A stretch of 47,792 nucleotides of DNA from Bacteroidales bacterium (GTDB taxonomy: Bacteria > Bacteroidota > Bacteroidia > Bacteroidales > JAADJA01), in assembly GCA_016783885.1 (NCBI GenBank), contig JADHVR010000001.1:118284-166075 (forward strand). The letters run 5' to 3'. The translations under genes and the position numbers were made by a program. Of the stretch, positions 26,702 through 35,292 are shown piece by piece (within the stretch, counting starts at the first letter, position 1; the number at the start of each line of letters is the position of its first letter). The notes under the pieces are model-generated. The model was given only the letters and a program-made list of their open reading frames with translations. It had not been told where the DNA came from and did not search any database.

Positions 26702-28180
26702 CTAATTAAATCCAATAGAAATTCCCAAAACAACCCCTATTGAATAATAACGTATTATCATATCATCACTAATAGCGCCTTGTAATGCCAAGCCTGTTGC
26801 GGGGTCATATTCTACCGGTTCGGTGGTATTTATAAATTGTTCATTGCCCTTACTGTGCCCGAATGCAAATTGCAAACCAAGAATAAATGAAGTTGATTTA
26901 TAATTGAATTTTCCCCCTCCTGAAAAATGATATACGTTAAGTGGTATATCTTTAATAAAAGAATAATCGGAAAGGCTTTTGTAATCAATATCTTTGGCAT
27001 AAGTAAAATCAGTGCGGAAACCTCCTAATAACTCTATTTTATCAGAATGAATATATTTATATCCTATCGCTACATTTGTAACAGAATTAGCAGCAGTTGA
27101 GTAGCTTAGAAAGTTTTTGTTTGCCATATTTTCAAAATCGTTTTCGGTTGTTATATTTGGATTTATCCGGGCATCTATTAACAAATACGGTTTAATCTTT
27201 TGAAAATATTCGGCGCTTAATGATAAAGTTACTTTTTTATTAGGGAATTTATATACAAAACCTGCAGCAATAGCCAAAGGGTCTTTCATTCTACACCTGG
27301 CTTTTTTCTCAGCACCGTTGTATATATAATCTTCAATTTTGCTTCCCTGGTGTTTAATATCGTTTTGAGCATAATTTTTCCGGACATCGGCATTGCCCCA
27401 GAGATACATCGAAGGTGTGGTAATATTCAATCCGGCGCTCCACTGCTCTGCTTTATATTGAATTCCGATTTTCCAGATAAGATTTATATTGTATTGATAT
27501 ATTTTCTCTAAATGTTTCCAATTGGCGTTATAGAAACTTGTATCGCTTATACCGCTACCGGTTGGAAAAGCATTAATATCTAAATTGTAGTTATAATGTA
27601 AAACTTTATCACTCACTAAAAGGCTCACACCAAGCGATAATTCATTGTTAAACCGGTAAGCAGCACCAAAACCGCCCCAGTAATCGGAATACTTAAAGTT
27701 GTAATCAATATTGGCTGTGTATTGTTCCTGTCCGGGATAAGTTTGAAGAATATCGGTTTTATACTGAACGGTCAGGGATGTATTAATTTGTTCGCTCCGT
27801 CGGCTAAAGATTGCAAATTCCCAGCTTAAATCGATGAATTTTTTGGATCGAAATAAATAAGAGAAAAACCTTGGTTGTACAATAAATTGCCATTCTTTAA
27901 GGTCTTGATTTGTTCCAACTGCATTTTTTAAACTATAGTCATTAATGTTAAATAAACTTGTGCTTAATGATATCTTTGAATTCTGAATATCAGCAATGAT
28001 TGCAGGATTATAATATATAGCAGTAATATCTGCATTTCCTCCTACAACAGAACCTGCCATTAATGATGCCTCATTGTTAAAACTATCTAACCAGTAACGA
28101 CATGTTTGTGCGTATATTTCTCCGGTAACAAACCATGCTGTCAGGATAATAATAAGAGATTTAATTACTTTATTTTTCAA
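26702..28180 (-). CDS. FadL/OmpP1-type outer-membrane transport protein
   Basis: A 492-aa outer-membrane beta-barrel with a signal peptide (residues 1-24, ending IYAQ). The plug-like N-terminal part contains ADITAIYYNPAII, the asparagine-proline 'YNPA' signature of the FadL/OmpP1/TodX family. Alternating aromatic beta strands continue to a terminal hydrophobic strand (SIGVVLGISIGFN). Likely imports hydrophobic compounds such as long-chain fatty acids; substrate not determinable. It has a strong promoter (28202-28234) and is divergent from the TMEM175-like gene. Confidence 0.85.
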   Translation of the reverse strand: MKNKVIKSLIIILTAWFVTGEIYAQTCRYWLDSFNNEASLMAGSVVGGNADITAIYYNPAIIADIQNSKISLSTSLFNINDYSLKNAVGTNQDLKEWQFIVQPRFFSYLFRSKKFIDLSWEFAIFSRRSEQINTSLTVQYKTDILQTYPGQEQYTANIDYNFKYSDYWGGFGAAYRFNNELSLGVSLLVSDKVLHYNYNLDINAFPTGSGISDTSFYNANWKHLEKIYQYNINLIWKIGIQYKAEQWSAGLNITTPSMYLWGNADVRKNYAQNDIKHQGSKIEDYIYNGAEKKARCRMKDPLAIAAGFVYKFPNKKVTLSLSAEYFQKIKPYLLIDARINPNITTENDFENMANKNFLSYSTAANSVTNVAIGYKYIHSDKIELLGGFRTDFTYAKDIDYKSLSDYSFIKDIPLNVYHFSGGGKFNYKSTSFILGLQFAFGHSKGNEQFINTTEPVEYDPATGLALQGAISDDMIIRYYSIGVVLGISIGFN

Positions 28181-28201
28181 ATCGGTACATTAGCTAAACA
28201 T

Positions 28202-28234
28202 CAAAAGTAGATATAATATTCAGATGGTGGCAAA
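28202..28234 (-). promoter_or_regulatory. Promoter of the FadL-like gene (TTTG-N21-TACTTTTG)
   Basis: On the - strand TTTG (28234-28231), a 21-nt spacer and TACTTTTG (28209-28202) match the Bacteroidota consensus exactly. Transcription would start about 15 nt before the ATG. Confidence 0.65.
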
Positions 28235-28299
28235 ATTATTTATTGCCTTACTGGAAAGTGGAGTTTAGTATTATTGACTATCCCTGATAAATTTGAAAA

Positions 28300-28330
28300 T
28301 TGTTTATATATCAATATTTGTATAATTTTG
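28300..28330 (+). promoter_or_regulatory. Promoter of the TMEM175-like gene (TTG-N20-TAATTTTG)
   Basis: TTG at 28300-28302 and TAATTTTG at 28323-28330 are separated by 20 nt. The predicted 5' UTR is about 74 nt. Together with the divergent promoter at 28202 it accounts for the 230-nt gap; nothing else was recognised there. Confidence 0.5.
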
Positions 28331-28410
28331 TATTATACTTCGAAAAAGTTTAACCGGTTCGTAATAACATGCGAAAAAGCAAAACATTAAAAGATAATCT
28401 ATAAGAAACA

Positions 28411-29058
28411 ATGAAAATTACTGAAAAAAATATCGTAAAAGCTGAAATACCTCTCAACCGTATTGAAGCATTAACAGATGGGATATTTGCTATTGCCATG
28501 ACATTGCTTGTATTGGGTATTGACCTGCCCGAAAAAAATCAAAGCTTATCAGGTTTAGCCTTACATGAAGTACTATTAAAACAGATAAATCAATTTCTCA
28601 CATTTGTGTTAAGTTTTATCATTCTGGCGAGTTTTTGGATTATGGGCCATCAGCAAAATGTTCATTTTAAACGGACAGATAAACTACATTTATGGATCAA
28701 TATTCTGATTTTATTATTTGTTTGCCTTGTTCCGTATTCATCATCTCTTGTCAATGATTTTTCTTCAGATTGGATGGCTAATTTATTTTTTAATTCAAAT
28801 ATGTTTACGGTTGCTTTGTTATACCGGTTTAACTGGATTTATGCAATTAAAAATAATCGTCTGGTGGACAAAGATGCAGATAGTTCTGAATTTATAACCG
28901 GGAGTAGAATATCGATGGCATTTTTAATTATTTCAGTCCTGGCAGTTGTTTTATCAGTAATTATACCATATTACTCAAGTTTGCCGTATTTACTATTGAT
29001 TGTAATTTTAAACCGGAAGAGGTTTTCCGGGAAAATAAAAAAGACTCGCGTAATCTAA
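28411..29058 (+). CDS. TMEM175-family (DUF1211) potassium channel-like protein
   Basis: A 215-aa inner-membrane protein with about six helices. The first helix carries RIEALTDGIFAIAMTLLVLG, the RxxxFSD-like filter helix signature of bacterial TMEM175/DUF1211 channels (here R..ALTDG). It probably conducts K+. The C-terminus is short and basic. It is monocistronic, with its own promoter and a possible terminator just past the stop codon. Confidence 0.85.
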   Translation: MKITEKNIVKAEIPLNRIEALTDGIFAIAMTLLVLGIDLPEKNQSLSGLALHEVLLKQINQFLTFVLSFIILASFWIMGHQQNVHFKRTDKLHLWINILILLFVCLVPYSSSLVNDFSSDWMANLFFNSNMFTVALLYRFNWIYAIKNNRLVDKDADSSEFITGSRISMAFLIISVLAVVLSVIIPYYSSLPYLLLIVILNRKRFSGKIKKTRVI

Positions 29059-29070
29059 ACACGTGTCTTT
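29040..29070 (+). terminator. Possible terminator of the TMEM175-like gene
   Basis: AAAGAC (29040-29045) pairs with GTCTTT (29065-29070), with partial inner pairing. The hairpin straddles the stop codon and is followed by only a weak AT-rich tail. Moderate support. Confidence 0.35.
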
Positions 29071-29149
29071 AATAATAATATGTCAACAGTCTCCACTTCC
29101 GACTGGGGATTATTGACTTGATTGAACACTATTTTATAATCTTTTGGGA

Positions 29150-30955
29150 TTATTCAAACATCAGAGCTAATCCAATAACACCCGGACCTGTATGAGTACC
29201 AAGGACAGGAGATGCTCTATGAATGAATTCGGGCTTTAATCCGGTAAGTTGTTCCATTTGTTCGGCATACCAGTTGGCTCCTTCAATATTATTGGCGTGA
29301 GAAATTGCATAACCCCAAATCTTATTGCCATTAAGCATTTTATTAACTTCCTCAATAACCAACCGCATACTTTGCTTTTCAGATTTGGGTTTGCCAAATA
29401 ATTCTGTTTTCCCTTCCTTATTTACAATTATAAGAGGTTGCACACCAAGAAGTTTTCCTAAAAACCCCTTTACTGCACTTACTCTTCCACCTTTAATTAA
29501 ATATTTTAAAGTACGTGCACTGATTAACATTCGGCTTTTCTCTATCCATTTTTCAATCTCAGCGTTTATTTCTTTATAACTTCTGCCTTTTTCAATTTCT
29601 CTGGCTGCCCTGATAATCATCAGCCCTAATCCACAGGCTAATTTTTTTGAACTGAATACGGAGATATCCATATTTTGCCTTTCACTTACAAGATGGGCAG
29701 CCTTTTGGCTTGTATTCCATGTGCCGCTGAGCTTATCGCTAATATGCAGGCTGATGATGGAATTGTAATGGCTTGCAAGGTAATTGTATTTATTTGTAAA
29801 GTCTTTATATGTAGGCTGCGAAGTTGACGGATGATGATCTGATTTTTCAAGAAGATCGTAAAACTCATCTGGTGTGATGGTTACTGAATCCAAATAAAAG
29901 TCTTTTTCAAAATGTACTGTTAGCGGAACAACGTGTATCTGGTACTTTTCAATAATCTCCTGCGGAAGATCGCTCGTTGAATCGGTAAGCAGTGCAACAT
30001 CCCATTTACGGTGATGTACAATCTGGTTCTGCATCACCATATCGTCCACTTTTTTATAAGTGATATTGCCAATATCTTTTATCGAATAAAATAGTTTTGC
30101 AGGTTCATCAGTATGTATATGAAGCCTTAACTTTTTTGGGGAACCTGCAACTACCAATGAATCGCCGAAACCTTCAATAGCTTTTATAAGTTTTGTTTTG
30201 TTTTCAGGAATATTTTTATCGAAAGTAATCATGGCTTCGGTACAATACCGGAAGGTTATTTCAGTTTCATCGTGAACCATCTCCTCAAGTTCCTTCACCT
30301 TCATTACATTCCTGGTTGAAACCAGCTTTTTCAACTGACCATGAATAAAAAAATCTATCATTCCTTCAAGGAAAAGGACGAATCCTTTGGCGCCTGCATC
30401 CACTACATTGCATTTCGCTAATATTTCAAGTTTTTTAGGTGTGTCCTGAAGTGATTCCTTAGCCTTGCTATACGAATTAATAATAAGTTCGTTAAAATCG
30501 CGGAATTTATCTTTAATTGAATATACATATTCAGCCCATTCGCGCATAACCGAAATCATAGTGCCTTCCACAGGATTGGCAATAGCTTCATAGGCGTAAT
30601 GTGTAGATTTATTAATAATTTTTGCAAAATCATCAATCGTTAAATTTTTTTCGCTTTGAATTTCGTTGCTGAACCCATACAGGAACTGGGCGAAAATAAT
30701 TCCGGAGTTCCCTCTGGCTCCTACAAGGGCTGCATCGGCAATGGCATCGGCAGTAACTTTTATATTATCGGTAGGAATTACAGAGTCAATAATAGACCTC
30801 ATGGTAGAAGCAAGGTTTGTACCTGTATCACCATCGGCAACAGGGAACACGTTTATTTTATTTATGACCTTGTAATGTTCAAAAATCTTTTGAGCGCCGG
30901 CTATAAAACTGTAATAAAAACGTTTACCGTCAAGTTCTTCTGTAATTAATTTCAA
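29150..30955 (-). CDS. FakA-FakB-like fusion: DAK2 kinase plus DegV fatty-acid-binding domain
   Basis: A 601-aa cytoplasmic protein. The N-terminal DAK2/DhaL kinase domain (about residues 1-200) has the nucleotide motif PVADGDTGTNLASTMRSI and the GARGNSGIIFAQFLYG loop. A middle FakA-type domain (about 205-310) follows. The C-terminal DegV domain (about 316-601) begins VALLTDSTSDLPQEIIEKY and contains HPSTSQPTYKDF and the phosphate-binding ISLHISDKLSGTWN region. In Firmicutes FakA (kinase) and FakB (fatty-acid carrier) are separate and phosphorylate exogenous fatty acids; here they are one chain. A role in fatty acid incorporation is inference, strengthened by the nearby FadL-like gene. A -7 box lies 40 nt upstream. 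Confidence 0.88.
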   Translation of the reverse strand: MKLITEELDGKRFYYSFIAGAQKIFEHYKVINKINVFPVADGDTGTNLASTMRSIIDSVIPTDNIKVTADAIADAALVGARGNSGIIFAQFLYGFSNEIQSEKNLTIDDFAKIINKSTHYAYEAIANPVEGTMISVMREWAEYVYSIKDKFRDFNELIINSYSKAKESLQDTPKKLEILAKCNVVDAGAKGFVLFLEGMIDFFIHGQLKKLVSTRNVMKVKELEEMVHDETEITFRYCTEAMITFDKNIPENKTKLIKAIEGFGDSLVVAGSPKKLRLHIHTDEPAKLFYSIKDIGNITYKKVDDMVMQNQIVHHRKWDVALLTDSTSDLPQEIIEKYQIHVVPLTVHFEKDFYLDSVTITPDEFYDLLEKSDHHPSTSQPTYKDFTNKYNYLASHYNSIISLHISDKLSGTWNTSQKAAHLVSERQNMDISVFSSKKLACGLGLMIIRAAREIEKGRSYKEINAEIEKWIEKSRMLISARTLKYLIKGGRVSAVKGFLGKLLGVQPLIIVNKEGKTELFGKPKSEKQSMRLVIEEVNKMLNGNKIWGYAISHANNIEGANWYAEQMEQLTGLKPEFIHRASPVLGTHTGPGVIGLALMFE

Positions 30956-30994
30956 AATCCGAAAAGATTTAAATTAATAAATAGAAATAGTGTG

Positions 30995-31002
30995 CAAACA
31001 TA
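30995..31002 (-). promoter_or_regulatory. -7 box TATGTTTG for the FakA-FakB-like fusion gene
   Basis: Exact TAnnTTTG on the - strand, about 40 nt upstream of the start codon. No clear -33 element. Confidence 0.45.
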
Positions 31003-31028
31003 CAAATTATATTTTCATACTTTATAAT

Positions 31029-31757
31029 TTAATACATGCTCCTGATATATTTTTCAATTTCCGGAAAGTATTCTTTTTCAAAAGCATAAACTGTGATCTC
31101 GAAGGTGGAAATCTCAGGTTTGTCAGAATATATATACCTGATTTGCGGGTCTTTTTTTAAAGATGCCCAGGGCAGGTTAAGTATTGTATTTTTTATCTCT
31201 TCAATTACTTCCGGAGACTTGTCGGTTTTTGGAACATTTAATTTGAAGGAGTAGCTTAAAATCATCTCTGCCGGATGAACTTTAATAATAGTTTGTCCCA
31301 GCACCCGGCTATATGGAATGTGAATGGTTTCTCCCGTATCTGTTTCGATGATCAGGTAGCGGGTTTTCATGCTTATTATCTTTCCGGTGTAATTATTAAC
31401 CCTTATACTTTCATTGATTAAAAAATACTTACTTGCCTTAAAAATAGCGCCGGCAATAAAATCGCGTAGGGCAAACCATGCAATCCATAAAGACAGAACC
31501 GTTAAAATGAGAGATAATTCAATGGCATAAAGCTGGTTGTTATTCCAAAAAAACTGTATTGCCCAGATAAAATAAATGAACCAGAAAAAAATTTCGATAA
31601 CGGGAAGGAATCTTAATATGTATGTTTTAACTCCCTTTTTTAAAGGAATAACTCCGATTGATCTGATCACAAGCCTGAATAAGGCGAAGATAAGGATTGC
31701 TATCAGAAGAAAGAAATAAACTTCAATGCGTGAAAATTCCAGGTATTCTGAATTCAT
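31029..31757 (-). CDS. MscS-family mechanosensitive channel-like protein
   Basis: A 242-aa inner-membrane protein with three N-terminal helices (about residues 11-30, 45-66, 78-100) and a pore-like segment LRDFIAGAIFKASKYFLI. An MscS beta domain follows (INESIRVNNYTGKIISMKTR and ETDTGETIHIPYSRVLGQ), then an alpha/beta C-terminal domain. Likely protects against hypo-osmotic shock. The pore helix is less glycine/alanine-rich than in E. coli MscS, so conductance may differ. It lies 61 nt downstream of the GT39-like gene on the same strand. Confidence 0.78.
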   Translation of the reverse strand: MNSEYLEFSRIEVYFFLLIAILIFALFRLVIRSIGVIPLKKGVKTYILRFLPVIEIFFWFIYFIWAIQFFWNNNQLYAIELSLILTVLSLWIAWFALRDFIAGAIFKASKYFLINESIRVNNYTGKIISMKTRYLIIETDTGETIHIPYSRVLGQTIIKVHPAEMILSYSFKLNVPKTDKSPEVIEEIKNTILNLPWASLKKDPQIRYIYSDKPEISTFEITVYAFEKEYFPEIEKYIRSMY

Positions 31758-31801
31758 AAGTATTTGATTAAATTATTTTTGCCAATAATAGTATTGCCGT
31801 T

Positions 31802-31809
31802 CAAAATTA
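31802..31809 (-). promoter_or_regulatory. Possible -7 box TAATTTTG for the MscS-like gene
   Basis: TAnnTTTG match between the GT39-like stop and the MscS-like start, about 45 nt upstream of the ATG. No -33 match was seen, so co-transcription with the upstream gene remains possible. Confidence 0.3.
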
Positions 31810-31818
31810 ATTTTTTTA

Positions 31819-33792
31819 TTAAAAATCATAATATAAACTATAAATAACCGGATTTCCCTCCCTCACAACAATCCTAAAGTCATCCACAAGAAACTCTTCC
31901 AGGTTTTTATTCCAAATAAATGTTGATATTTCGATATCAGGATAGTTTAAGTTTATATCAGGCAGTTTAACAGCAAGGTGTACAGAAAGCCGTTTATTTG
32001 GCTTATCAATAAAATCATTAAAGTTATTTGCACGCCAATCAATGACTTTGTCTTCTGATTTTAATACACAAACCAATAAAGCATTTGAAATAGTATCAGG
32101 CATTAAAGCATCAACAGATATATAAATAATATTGGTTTTTTTTTCAATGATATTATGTAGTTCTGCATGAAATCCAGGACTGTACTCTGATGTTTTATCT
32201 AATCTCAGAACTCTGTCATCTTTATATGATATTCCGGGTAGTGTATAGATGGGTTTAACATCATCCCAGCCATCTCCATGCTTATCAAAGTTATGTTCGG
32301 AATGATAAATTATCCTGTCTGCAAAGCTGTAATCTTTTTTTTCCGGTTTTATTTTAGAAAAGAGATAAAAATCTGTATTAAACCAGGTCTTTTTTTGGAT
32401 CATATACGGGTATATTTCCTCAGCTATTACCAGGTATTCGAGATTAGGAAACCCCGCCCATCCTATAATTAGATAATATGACGATTGTTTCTTAAGGAAT
32501 TCTCTGAACTTAATAAAATTACCAATATTAGCCGGATTATATAAATCATCTCCATCTATTTGAAGCTTGTTTAAATAATGTTCATGAATTTTTTCAGGTA
32601 AATATAATACTGTTGTAACATTACCCTTTCCCTTTTCCTCGATCACTTTAGCTGACTCAATTAAAATTTCCTCATATCCCGAGTCATAAAATAATTCATA
32701 ATGCTCTCTTTCATAAATCAAGGTATATATACTTGCAGAAGTAAAAACAATAATAATAACTATTTTATATAATGATTTAATATCTCTGTAAAATGAAAAA
32801 ACAAACATTACAAGGAACGGATAAGTAAATATCAATACAGAATATTGCAAAACAGCATTAACATAAACCGAATAAAAATATCCCGTTAAAAATGAAATAG
32901 AAAACCACGAAAATGAAAGAATACGGAATTTATTTGTTTCTTTAAAATTTTTCGAAAAATAAATAAAGCCCGCAACAATTAATAAACACGATAGTATGAA
33001 CATTAAATTGCTGAAGTGAAGAATATACTCTATGTAATTAAGAAAAAAATCAGGTTCCGGTTTGCCAAGCCATTCCTCAACTCCGCCATGTTGTAATTGC
33101 ACTGCAAAAATGGGCAGATGAGGAATATATAATAAAAAAATTACCACACCTGATAAAATATACGATTTCAGTTTTTCTTTTTTAACATATATTAATCCTG
33201 AAAAACCTACTAAAGCCACCAGCATCAGGCTGAAATGATGATTATAGGCACAGATTGCGCCACAGATTATATATCCTGTTAAATTCAGGTAATATTTTTT
33301 TCCTGAACCAAAAACCACATTTGTCCAGAACCAGACCATCAATAACGAAAAGAACATTCCACTGATATATGGTCTTGCTATCTGGCTATAAGTAATCGGA
33401 TATTGTAAAACAGCTATAAAAAGTGCCGCGAATAACCCAACAGTATTGTTGAACCATTTACCTGCAATTTTGTAAGCAACAATAATTGTCAATATACCAA
33501 ATATGGTAAACGGCAATTTTACAACGGGTCCCGACTCGCCGAACAATTTAATCCAGTAATACATGAATACCTGAACACCTGCAGGATGGGTGTCGGTAGT
33601 TTTTACTCCATAGTAAATCAAATCCTGAAAATTATCAAAACGGGTCCGGAAGAAAGCGCTAAACTCATCAAAGGTAAATGGGAGTTCTTTGTAATTATAA
33701 AATCGTAATAAAGCTCCCGTAATTACAATCAACAGAAGTAATACATTGTCGGTATTAAGGTATTTTTTCCAGTGAATCGAAATTTTTTTCAT
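31819..33792 (-). CDS. GT39/PMT-like polytopic membrane glycosyltransferase
   Basis: A 657-aa protein with about ten to twelve helices in the first ~370 residues. The first extracytoplasmic loop carries LPFTFDEFSAFFRTRF (acidic D-E pair as in GT39/GT83/ArnT-like enzymes) and THPAGVQVFMYYWIKLFGES. A ~270-aa soluble C-terminal domain follows. The family transfers a sugar from a polyprenyl-phosphate donor to an acceptor outside the membrane; donor and acceptor are unknown. I prefer the start at 33792 because a -7 box at 33812-33819 would put the transcript start after the alternative Met at 33807. Confidence 0.8.
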   Translation of the reverse strand: MKKISIHWKKYLNTDNVLLLLIVITGALLRFYNYKELPFTFDEFSAFFRTRFDNFQDLIYYGVKTTDTHPAGVQVFMYYWIKLFGESGPVVKLPFTIFGILTIIVAYKIAGKWFNNTVGLFAALFIAVLQYPITYSQIARPYISGMFFSLLMVWFWTNVVFGSGKKYYLNLTGYIICGAICAYNHHFSLMLVALVGFSGLIYVKKEKLKSYILSGVVIFLLYIPHLPIFAVQLQHGGVEEWLGKPEPDFFLNYIEYILHFSNLMFILSCLLIVAGFIYFSKNFKETNKFRILSFSWFSISFLTGYFYSVYVNAVLQYSVLIFTYPFLVMFVFSFYRDIKSLYKIVIIIVFTSASIYTLIYEREHYELFYDSGYEEILIESAKVIEEKGKGNVTTVLYLPEKIHEHYLNKLQIDGDDLYNPANIGNFIKFREFLKKQSSYYLIIGWAGFPNLEYLVIAEEIYPYMIQKKTWFNTDFYLFSKIKPEKKDYSFADRIIYHSEHNFDKHGDGWDDVKPIYTLPGISYKDDRVLRLDKTSEYSPGFHAELHNIIEKKTNIIYISVDALMPDTISNALLVCVLKSEDKVIDWRANNFNDFIDKPNKRLSVHLAVKLPDINLNYPDIEISTFIWNKNLEEFLVDDFRIVVREGNPVIYSLYYDF

Positions 33793-33811
33793 TATATCTG
33801 AATCCAATTGA

Positions 33812-33819
33812 CAAAAATA
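33812..33819 (-). promoter_or_regulatory. -7 box TATTTTTG for the GT39-like gene
   Basis: TAnnTTTG match on the - strand. A start point near 33805 fits translation from the Met at 33792, not the earlier one. Confidence 0.45.
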
Positions 33820-33930
33820 AAATATTTTTCTATGTTGGAGTTATCTTAAAATATCCGAAACCCCACAACTTAATATTGTAATTTATAACAAATTTAGACT
33901 GTCTGATTTTAAATATCAAAATTATCTATA

Positions 33931-33938
33931 TACTTTTG
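33931..33938 (+). promoter_or_regulatory. -7 box TACTTTTG for the Cys/Met-metabolism PLP enzyme gene
   Basis: Exact TAnnTTTG about 45 nt upstream of the ATG at 33984. The -33 element is not clear. Confidence 0.5.
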
Positions 33939-33983
33939 CTGCACAAAAAAGTAAGAACCCATTAAAATAAATAACATTTTATT

Positions 33984-35165
33984 ATGGATACAAAAAATAA
34001 AGGATTCAATTCCAAACTTATTCATGCTGGTGGATTTCATGACAGACTGGGCAGTGCAGTAACGCCTATTTATCAAACCTCCACATTTTCGTTTGAAAGC
34101 GCTGAGCATGGTGCTCAGTGTTTTTCAGGCGAAAGCGATGGTTATATTTATACCAGGTTGGGTAATCCCACTATTATAGACCTGGAAAACACAGTTGCTG
34201 AATTAGAGAATGGATTTGGCGGAATTGCCACTTCTTCAGGAATGGCGGCTGTTAATGCCGTATATCTCGGTTTTTTGAGTGCAGGCGCACATCTTGTCAG
34301 CCATAATGCGGTTTACGGGCCTTCGCGTGCCGTTATGGAATCACTTTACCCAAAGTTTAATATAAAGTCAACTTACATAGATACAACCGACCTGGAGCAG
34401 GTAAAAAACGCCATTCGTCCTGAAACAAGACTTATCTTTTTAGAGAGTCCTGCAAATCCTACTATCGGAATAACAGATATACATGCGGTTTGTAAAATAG
34501 CTCACGAAAAGGGAATTCCTGTTTGCGTTGATAATACGTTTTGCAGCCCCTATCTTCAGAAACCACTTGATTTGGGCGCCGATGTAGTACTTCATTCAAT
34601 GACTAAATTTATTAACGGTCATGCCGACATAGTTGCAGGAATGATTGTAACAAAAACAAAAGAGCATTATAAAATGCTTAGAAGTATAATGATAAATGTG
34701 GGCTGTAATATGGATCCCCATCAGGCATTTATGACAAGGAGAGGATTAAAAACATTAGCTATTAGAATTGATAGAGCGCAGCAAAATGCTCTGAAAGTTG
34801 CAGAATATCTTGAGCAACATCCAAAAGTTGAATGGGTTAAATATCCCGGACTGAAGTCACATCCTCAGTATGAACTTGCAAAAAAACAAATGAGTGGATC
34901 GGGCGCCATGTTGAGTTTTGGACTAAAAGGCGGACTGTCAGCCGGTAAAACTATGATGAACAATGTTAAACTGGCGTTGCTGGCTGTATCTTTGGGAGGT
35001 ATCGAAACATTAATACAGCATCCGGCATCGATGACACATTCGAAACTTACTAAAGAAGCAAAGGAAAAAGCAGGAATCTCTGACGGATTGGTCCGGCTTT
35101 CAATAGGTATAGAAGATATTGAAGATTTAATTGAAGACATGGAACAGGCGTTGGTGAAAGTGTAG
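33984..35165 (+). CDS. Trans-sulfuration family PLP enzyme (methionine gamma-lyase or cystathionine gamma-synthase/lyase)
   Basis: A 393-aa cytoplasmic PLP-dependent enzyme of the Cys/Met metabolism family. GYIYTRLGNPTIIDLE near the N-terminus, the cofactor-stacking Tyr in AVYGPSRAVMES, the PLP-Asp in VCVDNTFCSPYLQ and the Schiff-base Lys in HSMTKFINGHADIVAG are all present, as is the C-terminal RLSIGIEDIEDLI. It fits methionine gamma-lyase best in overall style, but the residue usually diagnostic for that activity (a Cys just after the Tyr-Gly) is a Pro here. The exact reaction is therefore open. Own promoter; monocistronic. Confidence 0.85.
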   Translation: MDTKNKGFNSKLIHAGGFHDRLGSAVTPIYQTSTFSFESAEHGAQCFSGESDGYIYTRLGNPTIIDLENTVAELENGFGGIATSSGMAAVNAVYLGFLSAGAHLVSHNAVYGPSRAVMESLYPKFNIKSTYIDTTDLEQVKNAIRPETRLIFLESPANPTIGITDIHAVCKIAHEKGIPVCVDNTFCSPYLQKPLDLGADVVLHSMTKFINGHADIVAGMIVTKTKEHYKMLRSIMINVGCNMDPHQAFMTRRGLKTLAIRIDRAQQNALKVAEYLEQHPKVEWVKYPGLKSHPQYELAKKQMSGSGAMLSFGLKGGLSAGKTMMNNVKLALLAVSLGGIETLIQHPASMTHSKLTKEAKEKAGISDGLVRLSIGIEDIEDLIEDMEQALVKV

Positions 35166-35292
35166 TCAGTGGCAGTAATAGTAATTAGTGCAGATAATGA
35201 ATTTTGATTTTAAAATAATAATACTTGGTTTTTTTATTTTCGTTCTTGATATCAATTAACAATTTATCAATAACTAATAACTTTTTTAACAG

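Noticed and set aside
28250..29110. Inverted similarity around the TMEM175-like gene ('ctggaaagtggag' near 28249 versus 'ctccacttcc' near 29092)
   Set aside because: The match is about 10 nt and imperfect, with no mobile gene or target duplication; chance is likely.
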